DNA of 64,000 bases from Streptomyces pactum (GTDB lineage Bacteria; Actinomycetota; Actinomycetes; Streptomycetales; Streptomycetaceae): assembly GCF_016031615.1 (NCBI RefSeq), contig NZ_JACYXC010000001.1:1116001-1180000 (forward strand). Reading direction: 5' to 3'. Below are positions 1-7,316 of the stretch, piece by piece. The notes beneath the pieces were generated by a model that saw only the letters and a program-made list of their open reading frames with translations, made no database searches and was not told the origin of the DNA. A program made the position numbers and the translations under genes. Numbering within the stretch: the stretch's first letter is position 1; every line of letters begins with the position of its first letter.

Positions 1-898
1 GCTGCGCGGTGTTCTGCAGCGTCGCGCCGATGATCTTGGCGATGCCGCCCAGCTTGGCGAGCGTCTCCTCCATGTTCTCCGGGTCCAGCGGGGTGCCCAG
101 GGCGTCGGACAGCTCGTCCAGGAAGGACCGTACGGTCTTCGTCACCCGGACCGGGAACTTGTGCCGGCCCAGCCGCGCCACCGCCTCGCTCAGCTCGGTG
201 ATCGCGTTGTCGTTGTTGGTCATCGACCCGTGGCCGGCGGTGCCGTCCACGGTCAGCCGCATCCAGTGCATGCCCTTCTGTGCGGTCTCCACCAGGTACA
301 GCCGCAGCTTCTCGTTGACCGTGAAGGAGAAGCCGCCCACCTCGCCGATCGCCTCGGTCACGCCCTCGAACAGGTCGGGGTGGCGGTCCACCAGGTGCCG
401 CGCGCCGTAGACGCCGCCGGCCTCCTCGTCGGCGAGGAAGGCGAGCACGATGTCGCGCGGCGGCTTCCGGCCGCTGCGCAGGCGGTCCCGGACGACCGCG
501 AGGGTCATCGCGTCCATGTCCTTCATGTCGACCGCGCCGCGGCCCCACACGCAGCCGTCGGCGATCTCCCCGGAGAAGGGGTGGTGCGTCCAGTCGTCCG
601 CGTTGGCCGGCACCACGTCGGTGTGGCCGTGGATCAGCAGCGCCGGCCGGGACGGGTCCTCCCCCTCGATCCGGGCCACCGTGGAGGCCCGGCCCTTGTG
701 GGACTCGAAGATCTGCGGCTCCAGGCCGACCTCGGCCAGCTTCTCGGCGATGTACTCCGCCGCCGCCCGCTCACCGGGGCCCGAGTGGTCTCCGTAGTTG
801 CTGGTGTCGATACGGATCAGGTCACGGCACAGCTCGACGACCTCGTCCTCACCGGTGACGGCGCCACTGCCCGTCGCGGCCGACATCGACTCGCTCAC
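1..898 (-). CDS. M20/M25/M40 family metallopeptidase, C-terminus cut by window edge
   Basis: Zinc-dependent amidohydrolase/dipeptidase-type enzyme, probably cytosolic because no signal peptide is seen. I read it from a GTG at 898 with GAGGAGG a few bases upstream. Visible metal-site motifs are HGHTDVVP (about residues 90-97), GRGAVDMKD (119-127, bridging Asp124) and ADEEAGG (156-162, general base Glu158 and ligand Glu159). A dimerisation-domain stretch with GTAGHGS follows. About 299 codons are present; the family is usually around 430-450 residues, so roughly the last third lies outside. The substrate cannot be told from sequence. Transcribed away from the tRNA gene. Confidence 0.93.
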   Translation of the reverse strand, partial: MSESMSAATGSGAVTGEDEVVELCRDLIRIDTSNYGDHSGPGERAAAEYIAEKLAEVGLEPQIFESHKGRASTVARIEGEDPSRPALLIHGHTDVVPANADDWTHHPFSGEIADGCVWGRGAVDMKDMDAMTLAVVRDRLRSGRKPPRDIVLAFLADEEAGGVYGARHLVDRHPDLFEGVTEAIGEVGGFSFTVNEKLRLYLVETAQKGMHWMRLTVDGTAGHGSMTNNDNAITELSEAVARLGRHKFPVRVTKTVRSFLDELSDALGTPLDPENMEETLAKLGGIAKIIGATLQNTAQ

Positions 899-1130
899 AC
901 TGCCTCCTCGTCGTTCGCTGCCGTGGGCGCCCCCGGGTCGCGGGGCCGCCGCACGGCGGGGTCCGTCCGCCATACTCCTCCGCTCTCCCGTCCGGCCCAA
1001 GGCGGTAATACTGCCGTCACACCCCCGACATCCGGCCACCCCGCGGCGCGGGCCGGGTGATCGGGCACCCCCGGATGTTTGCTATGGTTTTCCACGTCGG
1101 AACGGCCACGGGCGGTCCGGCAGACACCTG

Positions 1131-1218
1131 GTCCGGGTGGCGGAATGGCAGACGCGCTAGCTTGAGGTGCTAGTGCCCTTTATCGGGCGTGGGGGTTCAA
1201 GTCCCCCCTCGGACACCA
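1131..1218 (+). tRNA. tRNA-Leu (anticodon GAG)
   Basis: The acceptor stem GTCCGGG pairs with CTCGGAC, the discriminator is A1215 and CCA is encoded (1216-1218). The anticodon stem CTAGC/GCTAG encloses loop TTGAGGT, giving anticodon GAG at 1164-1166. A long variable arm (around GCCCTTTATCGGGC) is typical of class II tRNA-Leu. The T arm GGGGGTTCAAGTCCCCC is intact. Confidence 0.97.
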
Positions 1219-1222
1219 TGAG

Positions 1223-1247
1223 ACCCCTGCTGAGCAGGGGTTTTCTG
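1223..1247 (+). terminator. intrinsic terminator after tRNA-Leu
   Basis: Stem ACCCCTGC / GCAGGGGT with a TGA loop, followed by TTTCTG. It lies 5 bases after the encoded CCA end. Confidence 0.85.
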
Positions 1248-1659
1248 CTTTTCCGGGACGTGGCGCGCCGGCCGGGGGCCGGGCCCGCCGGGCGGCGGCG
1301 CGGCGTTCCTCGGAAGCGGCCGGCCGGAGGTTGGGCCCTGCCGGCGCGGCCGGTGGGCGGCACCACACGGGCGGAGGCGCCCTGCGGGTTTCCGGACAGC
1401 GGCCCGGGAGGGCCCCGCACGGGCGGCCGGCGCGGCGCTCCCCGGAAGCGGCCGGCCCGGGCGGAACGCACCGCGTGGCCGACTCGCGGCCGGGCGGGCG
1501 GCGGCGCGACCCGTGGCCGGCGACCTCCGGACGGCGGGGCGCCCGCCGCGACGCGGACCTCCGGACGGCGGGGCGCCCGCCGCGACGCGCGGCGGCCCGG
1601 CGCGCCGTTGGACCGGCCGGCAGGGCCGGCGGGGGCGGGACGCGCCGGGCGGAGGCGGT
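1248..1659. other. gene-free GC-rich spacer between tRNA-Leu and the CstR-like gene
   Basis: No reading frame here has a start, ribosome site or recognisable protein motif. The notable content is a tandem duplication at 1522-1589 and several scattered copies of CGGCCGG-type words. It looks like unconstrained high-GC intergenic DNA. Confidence 0.6.
1522..1589. repeat. perfect 34-bp tandem duplication
   Basis: Two identical, abutting 34-base copies (1522-1555 and 1556-1589), each beginning GACCTCCGGACGGCGGGGCG. Each unit contains the self-complementary core GGGCGCCC. It lies in the spacer downstream of tRNA-Leu. Confidence 0.9.
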
Positions 1660-1926
1660 TCAGGCGAGGGTCAGGAAGAGCTTCTCCAGCTCCTCCTCGG
1701 ACATCGGCGGGGCGTCGGCCGGGCTCTCGGCGAGGCACTGGCGCATGCCGCTCGCCAGGATCTTGAAGCCGGCCCGGTCCAGGGCGCGGGAGACCGCGGC
1801 GAGCTGGGTGACGACGTCCTTGCAGTCCCGGCCCGCCTCGATCATGGCGATCACCGCGGCCAGCTGGCCCTGGGCCCGTCGCAGCCGGTTCAGCACCGGC
1901 CGTACCGCTTCGTCGTCCACCTGCAT
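1660..1926 (-). CDS. CsoR/RcnR-family repressor, persulfide-sensing CstR-like
   Basis: Small all-helical DNA-binding repressor (DUF156) of 88 residues, started at the ATG at 1926, which has GGAGGG seven bases upstream. The two conserved cysteines are Cys35 and Cys64. The third CsoR copper ligand, a His four residues before the second Cys, is Gly60 here. In this family, Cys pairs without that His are typical of CstR, which forms di- or polysulfide links rather than binding Cu(I). The flanking TauE, rhodanese and CstB-like genes fit persulfide sensing. A perfect operator sits just upstream, so autoregulation is likely. The sulfur-sensing role is inferred from the missing His and the context. 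Confidence 0.88.
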   Translation of the reverse strand: MQVDDEAVRPVLNRLRRAQGQLAAVIAMIEAGRDCKDVVTQLAAVSRALDRAGFKILASGMRQCLAESPADAPPMSEEELEKLFLTLA

Positions 1927-1958
1927 GGGAACCCTCCTTCGTCCCCCCGGCGACAACA

Positions 1959-1974
1959 ATACCCCAAGGGGTAT
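1959..1974. promoter_or_regulatory. CsoR/CstR-type operator upstream of the repressor gene
   Basis: Perfect palindrome ATACCCCAAGGGGTAT, 33 bases upstream of the repressor ATG, in the short gap after the TauE gene. It matches the C/G-run operator class of CsoR-family proteins and recurs at the neighbouring sulfur genes. Confidence 0.85.
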
Positions 1975-1977
1975 AAA

Positions 1978-2910
1978 TCAGGACTTCGCCGCGCGCTCCC
2001 GGTGCCGCTCCCCCGGCACCGGCGGACCCCCGGAGGCTGCCGCGGGGCCCGTGGACGCCGGCGCGGACCTCCGGTGCGCGGCCCGCCGCCGGGCGGCGAT
2101 CACGGCCGCCGGCACGGCGGCGAGCACCGCCCAGGTGGCCGGGTGGGCCCACACCGCGGTGTCGAGCTGCTGCGCCAGGACGAAGACGCCCAAGACGACG
2201 ACGAACCAGCCGAACGCGGTGCGGAGCGCGTCCTGGGGGATACGGCCCGCGAGCCGGCCGCCGACCAGGCTGCCGGCCACCGCGGCGGCCGTGACGGTGA
2301 GCGCGAGGCGCCAGTCGATCTCCACCCCGGCCAGGTGTCCGGCGAGGCCGGCGAAGGATTTCATCGCGATGACCAGCAGCGAGGTGCCGACCGCGATGCC
2401 CATCGGCAGCCCGCCCAGGATCGCCAGGGCCGGGACGACGAGGAAGCCCCCGCCGGAGCCGACGAGCCCGGTGACCGCGCCGACCACGAGCCCCTCCACC
2501 GCGATGTGCTTCAGGGGCAGTTCGGCGGGCGCGGACCGCGCCCGCTCCCGGCCGCCCCGCGGTCCGCGCAGCATCGCGACCGCCGTGGCGAGCATCATCA
2601 GGGCGAACGCGACCAGCAGCAGCGTGCCGGGCAGGTACTCCGCGAGCCGGCCGCCGCCGTAGGCGCCGGCCATGCTGAACGCGCCGAACAGCAGGCCGGT
2701 CCGCCAGCGCACCCGGCGGGCCCGGGCGTGCGGGACCAGGGCGGCCAGACCGGTGACGCCGACCACCAGGAGCGAGGTGGCGATGGCCTCCTTGGTGTCC
2801 TGCCCGGCCAGGTAGACCAGGATCGGCACGGTCAGGATCGAGCCGCCGCCCCCGAGCACGCCCAGACTGACGCCGACGAGCAGGGAGGCGGCGATCAGCA
2901 GGGCGGTCAC
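1978..2910 (-). CDS. TauE/SafE-family sulfite/sulfonate exporter
   Basis: Polytopic membrane protein of 310 residues with two related hydrophobic halves. Each carries the family's glycine-rich signature, GVLGGGGSILTVPIL near residue 15 and VGSGGGFLVVPAL in the second half. The start is the GTG at 2910, which overlaps the rhodanese stop (GTGA), implying translational coupling. The family moves sulfite, thiosulfate or organosulfonates. In cst-type operons it is thought to remove sulfite or thiosulfate produced by persulfide oxidation. The C-terminal 35 residues are Ala/Pro/Arg-rich and probably cytosolic. Confidence 0.9.
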   Translation of the reverse strand: MTALLIAASLLVGVSLGVLGGGGSILTVPILVYLAGQDTKEAIATSLLVVGVTGLAALVPHARARRVRWRTGLLFGAFSMAGAYGGGRLAEYLPGTLLLVAFALMMLATAVAMLRGPRGGRERARSAPAELPLKHIAVEGLVVGAVTGLVGSGGGFLVVPALAILGGLPMGIAVGTSLLVIAMKSFAGLAGHLAGVEIDWRLALTVTAAAVAGSLVGGRLAGRIPQDALRTAFGWFVVVLGVFVLAQQLDTAVWAHPATWAVLAAVPAAVIAARRRAAHRRSAPASTGPAAASGGPPVPGERHRERAAKS

Positions 2911-3449
2911 CGGGTGCTCCGCAGCTCCGCGATCACCGTGCGGATGTCCGGGCGGGGACCGCGGTTGTAGGGCAGCTTCGACAGCAGCACGCCCATGGCA
3001 CAGGTGTTGCTGAGCGCCGCGTACGTCAGGCCGGCGCCGACCGCCGTACCGATCAGGTGGACGCCCGGCACGAGGACGCCGACCAGGCCGCTGGCCAGCA
3101 CCACGGAGCCGGCGACGAGCCGCACCTGGCGCTCCATGTCCCAGCGCTCGGGGCCGCGGTTCACCGGCGCTCCGGCCTCCTCCCAGGCGACCATGCCCCC
3201 GTCCAGGACGCGGAGCCCGGGCAGCCCGGCCCCGGCCAGGGCCTGCCCGGCCTGGGCGGCGCGCGCCCCGGAGCGGCAGATCAGGACCACGTCCTCGTCG
3301 AGGTGGTCGCGCAGCTCCGCCCGGTGCTCGGAGAGGGTGGCCAGGGGGACGTTGTACGAGCCCGGTATGTGCGCGGTGCGGAACTCGGCGGGGGTGCGCA
3401 CGTCGAGCAGGCGCGGCGCGCGCCCTTCCCGGAGGAGGCGGTGCAGCAC
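2907..3449 (-). CDS. rhodanese fused to a DUF2892 membrane domain
   Basis: The rhodanese domain (about residues 1-100) has the active loop CRSGAR with Cys58 and DVRTPAEF near the N-terminus. A hydrophobic DUF2892 region (about 108-150) should anchor it at the membrane beside the TauE product. The role is sulfane-sulfur transfer. The start is doubtful: the GTG at 3449 lacks a ribosome site, and upstream codons in the same frame read SLTPAVLHRLL, like a normal rhodanese N-terminus, before a stop at 3489-3491. An ATG at 3492 lies one frame off, separated by C/G runs at 3471-3482. Losing one base there would give a longer, more typical protein. Confidence 0.88.
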   Translation of the reverse strand: MLHRLLREGRAPRLLDVRTPAEFRTAHIPGSYNVPLATLSEHRAELRDHLDEDVVLICRSGARAAQAGQALAGAGLPGLRVLDGGMVAWEEAGAPVNRGPERWDMERQVRLVAGSVVLASGLVGVLVPGVHLIGTAVGAGLTYAALSNTCAMGVLLSKLPYNRGPRPDIRTVIAELRSTR

Positions 3450-3517
3450 CGCGGGGGTGAGGGAGCGGGAGGGGGGCGGGGGTGGTGCTCATGGGGTTTC
3501 CGTTCTCTTTCGGTCAC

Positions 3518-3533
3518 ATACCCCGGGGGGTAT
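3518..3533. promoter_or_regulatory. CstR-type operator of the rhodanese-TauE operon
   Basis: ATACCCCGGGGGGTAT, a perfect-arm match to the operator before the repressor gene. It lies 26 bases upstream of the ATG at 3492, in the expected promoter position for the rhodanese-exporter operon. Confidence 0.85.
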
Positions 3534-3650
3534 ATGCGGGTCGCGGTTGGGCCCGGCGGTGGGCGCGGGGCCCGGGAGGGGTGGCCGTGGGCGAGGGCCC
3601 CGGGCGTGCGGGGCAAAGGCCCCGGGACGGGCCGGGCGGTCGTGCGCCGG

Positions 3651-5045
3651 TCAGCCGGCGGCGGCGTCCGCCCCGTGCGCCAGGGCCCAGGCGGCGTAGC
3701 CGCCCAGGATGTCGGAGACGTCGGCGACGCCGCGGCTGCGCAGCAGGCTCGCCCCGATGGAGGAGCGGTGACCGCCGGCGCAGTACAGGACGAGGGGCCG
3801 GTCGGCGGGCAGTTCGTCCGCGCGGGCGGGCAGCTCGCTCAGCGGGATGTGGCGGGCCCCGTCGATGAATCCGTTCGCCTCGCGCTCGCCGCAGGTCCGC
3901 AGGTCCACCACCACGGGCGGGTTGTCCCCCGCGAGGGCGGCCCGGAGCTGTGCGGCGGTCAGCCGGCTCGCCCGGGTGACCTCGCCGGGGAGCTGCTCCA
4001 GGGCGTCCTCGGGGTTGCGCAGGTAGCCCGCGACACGGTCGAAGCCGATCCGGGCGAGGCGGGTGACGATCTCCTCCTCCCGGTTCTGCGGCGCCATGAC
4101 CAGGAGTTCGGACGCCGGATCGAGGACGGTCCCGGCCTGCTCGGCGAAGCGCCCGTCGGCGGGGACGTTCACCGCGCCGCGCAGGTGGCCGGCGGCGAAC
4201 TCCTGCGGGTCGCGGGCGTCCACCACCACCGCTCCGGCGGCCCGCAGCTCGGCGAACCGGGTGAGCGTCAGCGGCCGGGGTGCCTCCGTCGCGTCGTAGC
4301 GGGGCCGGTCCTTGCGGTTCAGCTCGGCGTCGTAGGCGAAGTAGCCGGGGGCGGCGGACTGACCGGCGGTGACCAGCGCGACGAACTGCTCGCGGCTCAT
4401 CGGGGCGCAGGCGTAGTTGGTGGCGCGCTGTTCGCCGATGGTGGACCGCTTCTCGGTGGAGAGGTTCTTGCCGCAGGCGGAGCCGGCGCCGTGGGCGGGG
4501 AAGACCCGCACCTCGTCGGGGAGGCCCATCAGCTTGCGCTGGACGCTGTCGTGGAGCATCGCGCCCAGTTCCTCGGCGGTGACACCGGCGGAGGCGAGCA
4601 GGTCCGGGCGGCCGACGTCGCCGATGAAGAGGGCGTCGCCGGTGAGCACACCGTACGGCACCGCGTCGTCGGCCCGTTCGTACACCAGGACGCTGATCGA
4701 CTCCGGGGTGTGCCCGGGCGTCTCCATGATCTCCAGGGTGACGTCCCCCAGGGCGATCCGCTCCCCCTCGGCGAGCTTGCGGATCGGGTACTCGGTCCGG
4801 GCGCGCCGGCCGTAGCCGATCCAGGCCCCGGTCCGGTCCGCCATCTCCAGGTGTCCGGCGACGAAGTCGGCGTGGAAGTGGGTGTTGATGACGCCGGTCA
4901 CCGTCAGGCCGTGGGTGCGGGCGTCGGCCAGGTACTCGGACACGTCCCGGCGCGGATCGACGACCACCGCCTGCTCCGTGGTCTCGTCGCCGATCATGTA
5001 CGAGGCCTGGGAGAGGCAGTCGAGGTAGTACTGGGTGAAGAACAC
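3651..5045 (-). CDS. CstB-like persulfide dioxygenase-rhodanese fusion
   Basis: 464 residues from a GTG at 5045 (GGAAGG upstream). The N-terminal metallo-beta-lactamase fold of ETHE1/CstB type carries HFHADFVAGH at residues 56-65 plus later GDALFIGDVGRPD and VFPAHGAGS metal-site motifs. A middle rhodanese-like domain has MAPQNR where the active Cys would be and is probably non-catalytic. The C-terminal rhodanese has CAGGHRS with Cys422. Members oxidise low-molecular-weight persulfides to sulfite and can yield thiosulfate. The gene is divergent from the MFS gene; operators lie about 280 bases upstream, so a long leader is implied. Confidence 0.92.
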   Translation of the reverse strand: MFFTQYYLDCLSQASYMIGDETTEQAVVVDPRRDVSEYLADARTHGLTVTGVINTHFHADFVAGHLEMADRTGAWIGYGRRARTEYPIRKLAEGERIALGDVTLEIMETPGHTPESISVLVYERADDAVPYGVLTGDALFIGDVGRPDLLASAGVTAEELGAMLHDSVQRKLMGLPDEVRVFPAHGAGSACGKNLSTEKRSTIGEQRATNYACAPMSREQFVALVTAGQSAAPGYFAYDAELNRKDRPRYDATEAPRPLTLTRFAELRAAGAVVVDARDPQEFAAGHLRGAVNVPADGRFAEQAGTVLDPASELLVMAPQNREEEIVTRLARIGFDRVAGYLRNPEDALEQLPGEVTRASRLTAAQLRAALAGDNPPVVVDLRTCGEREANGFIDGARHIPLSELPARADELPADRPLVLYCAGGHRSSIGASLLRSRGVADVSDILGGYAAWALAHGADAAAG

Positions 5046-5325
5046 GGCAATCCCTTCCTGACGAGCGCGCACCGGGGGGTGGGCGCGGGTGTGCGGGGCG
5101 GACCTCGCACCGGGGGCGGGCCGGCCGGGGGTGCGGGAGACCGCCGTGCGCCGGCCGGAGCCGGATGCGGGGCCCGCCGGCCCAGGGCCACCTCGGCGGG
5201 CCGGGCGCTCCGGCATCCGAACGGACGGGGGCCCGCCGGACCGACGGAGGCCGGTGGCGGAGCGCCGGGGCCTCCGCGGGGGCGTTCCGGTCCGTCCCGC
5301 AACTCGGGTGGCCCTGCCCCGTTCG

Positions 5326-5445
5326 ATACCCCCCGAGGTATCCACGTTCTCGACCGTAGAGCGCCGACCCCGCCGGAGTCAAATACCCCCCCAGGTATCC
5401 TGACTCGCACCGGGACGCGTATCCCCGATATACGGGTGGGGGTAT
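5326..5445. promoter_or_regulatory. cluster of two or three CstR-like operators in the CstB/MFS divergent region
   Basis: ATACCCCCCGAGGTAT (5326-5341) and ATACCCCCCCAGGTAT (5383-5398) each match ATACCCC-N2-GGGGTAT with one or two changes. A weaker copy, ATACGGGTGGGGGTAT, is at 5430-5445. They lie in the 547-base gap between the divergent CstB-like (start 5045) and MFS (start 5593) genes, which otherwise shows no gene. Regulation of both by the CstR-like protein is inferred. Confidence 0.75.
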
Positions 5446-5592
5446 GGTGAAGTGCGCAGACGCACCCGGGCGGGCCGCCAGGCCGGTTCGCGGGGCACCG
5501 CGCCCGGGCCGACGAGCGAGCCCCCGCGCGGCGCCTTGGCACCCCCGGCACCCCGCCTCCGCTTCCGCCTCTCACGGGGAGGACGTCCATCC

Positions 5593-6867
5593 GTGCGCAC
5601 CACACCCGCGACCACCGCGCCGGTCTCCGGCACCCGCCGCCCGGTGCGCCTGGGGCTGCGGGAGAACCGGCTCCAGTTCTCCCTGCTCGTCGTCGTCAAC
5701 GTGGCCGTGGGCGGCCTGGTGGGCCTGGAGCGCACCACCGTGCCGCTCATCGGCACCGAGATCTTCGGCCTCACCAGCGACCTGGCGGTCTTCTCGTTCA
5801 TCGCGGCGTTCGACATCAGCAAGGCGCTGACCAACGTGGCGGCCGGCGCCCTGACCGCCCGGTTCCGCCGCGAACGGCTGCTCCTCGCCGGCTGGCTCCT
5901 CGGCGTGCCCGTCCCTTTCGACCTGGTCTGGGCGCCCTCCTGGGGGTGGATCGTGGCGGCCAACGTCCTGCTCGGCGTCAACCAGGGGCTGACCTGGTCG
6001 ATGACGGTCAACATGAAGATCGACCTCGTGGGGCCCGCCCGGCGGGGGCTCGCCACCGGGCTCAACGAGGCCGCCGGTTACACCGCCGTCGGCGGCACCG
6101 CGCTGCTCACCGGTTAGGCCGGCACCCACGGGCTGCGCCCGGTCCCGGAGCTCATCGGCGCGGTCTTCATCGTCGCCGGCCTCGCTCTGACCCTCGCGGT
6201 ACGCGACACCGCCGCGCACGTGGCGCTGGAACTCGCCCGGCACCCCGCGCCGGGGCCGGACGGCGGGACCATCGGTCCGGCGGCGGCGTTCGTCCGCACG
6301 TCCTGGCGCGACCGCTCCCTGCGCGGCGCCGCCCAGGCCGGCCTGGTCAACAACCTCAACGACGGCCTGACCTGGGGCGTCTTCCCACTGCTGTTCACCG
6401 AGCACGGCCTCGGGCTCGCCACGGTCGGGGTCGTCAAGGGGCTGTACCCCATCCTCTGGGGGATCGGCCAGATACCCGCCGGACACCTCGCCGACCGCAT
6501 CGGCCGCAGGCCCCTCGTCGTCACCGGCATGCTCGTCCAGTCCGCCGGCCTCGTCCTCGCGGCGGCCCTGCTGGACACGCCCCTGCTCGTCGGCGTCCTG
6601 TCCGCCGTCGCCCTGGGAGCCGGGACCGCCCTGGTCCACCCCGCCCTCATCGCCTCCGTCCCCGACCACGCCCACCCCGCCTGGCGCGCCAACGCCCTGG
6701 GCACGTACCGGTTCTGGCGCGTCATCGGCTACGCCGCCGGCGCCCTGGCCGCCGGACTCCTCGCCGACACCCTGGGCCTGCGCGTCACGATCGTCGCCGC
6801 CGCGGTCCTCACCGCCGGTTCGGGCCTCCTCGCCGCCCGCTGGATCACCGACCCCGCGAGGGCCTGA
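5593..6867 (+). pseudogene. MFS transporter interrupted by one in-frame TAG
   Basis: The GTG at 5593 follows GGGAGGA. The reading frame encodes a typical MFS protein of about 424 residues, but codon 175 (6115-6117) is TAG. Translation after the stop continues in the same frame with the expected helices, including the loop motif GHLADRIGRRP. The context GGT-TAG-GCC suggests a Tyr codon (TAC or TAT) mutated to TAG. Downstream there is an internal start at 6220, so split products are possible. Its divergent position and the CstR-like operators suggest a sulfur-compound exporter. It could be a true nonsense mutation, a sequencing error or read-through. Confidence 0.8.
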
Positions 6868-7149
6868 GGCGGCCGGGCGGGCGCGGGCGGACGCCTGCCC
6901 GCGAGGGGGGCCGAGACGGCGGGGACGAACGGGGGCGGATGCCTGCCGGCCCGCGGGCCGGGGGACGCACCCGCGCGCAGGCGCGGGACACGGCAGCGGC
7001 CGGCGGCCGGGCGCTCGCGGCGGGGGGTGACGACGCGACGGGGTCCTCCCGCGGGGCCGGGGGGCCGGGGAGGGGGCCGTCACCCCGCCCCCACCTGCGG
7101 AGGCGGCACATCAGTCCCGCCGCCCACGGGAGCCCCAGCTCCCTCACAT
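6868..7149. other. gene-free stretch upstream of the chitinase promoter
   Basis: No supported reading frame. The sequence is G/C-rich and low in complexity until the A/T-richer promoter begins near 7145. Confidence 0.5.
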
Positions 7150-7191
7150 TGGTCCATACCTATTGACGCAATGGTCTAGTCCTCCTACTGT
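7150..7191 (+). promoter_or_regulatory. chitinase promoter with DasR-type direct repeats
   Basis: Two imperfect copies of the classic streptomycete chitinase repeat, TGGTCCATACCT (7150-7161) and TGGTCTAGTCCT (7172-7183), start 22 bases apart. They surround a -35 box TTGACG (7163-7168) and a -10 box TACTGT (7186-7191) with 17-base spacing. The repeat class is known to bind the GntR regulator DasR, which would give N-acetylglucosamine-responsive control. Confidence 0.8.
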
Positions 7192-7316
7192 CTGGGCACG
7201 ATTTCCGCGCACCGCGCGGGATCTGGCGCAGGGTCGGACACCGCGGTCCGGCGCCGCGCCGGCCCGCTTCCCCCCTCCCCCACGGGTTCACCGTTCACCT
7301 CCCAGGAGGCCCCTTC

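Noticed and set aside
895..1095. Open frame of 66 codons on the minus strand before the M20 peptidase
   Set aside because: No ribosome site, composition like random high-GC sequence, and it overlaps the likely promoter and start of the peptidase.
1131..1589. tRNA-associated integrated element with attachment sites
   Set aside because: No copy of the tRNA 3' end is found downstream and there is no integrase in the window.
5046..5345. N-terminal extension of the CstB-like protein to an ATG at 5345
   Set aside because: The extra 100 residues are Arg/Pro/Gly filler, the ATG lies inside an operator, and GTG 5045 has a proper ribosome site where the conserved fold begins.
1660..6867. Copper-resistance island controlled by a true CsoR
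   Set aside because: The repressor lacks the His ligand of Cu(I)-CsoR, and no CopA or CopZ gene is adjacent; all neighbours are sulfur-transfer genes.
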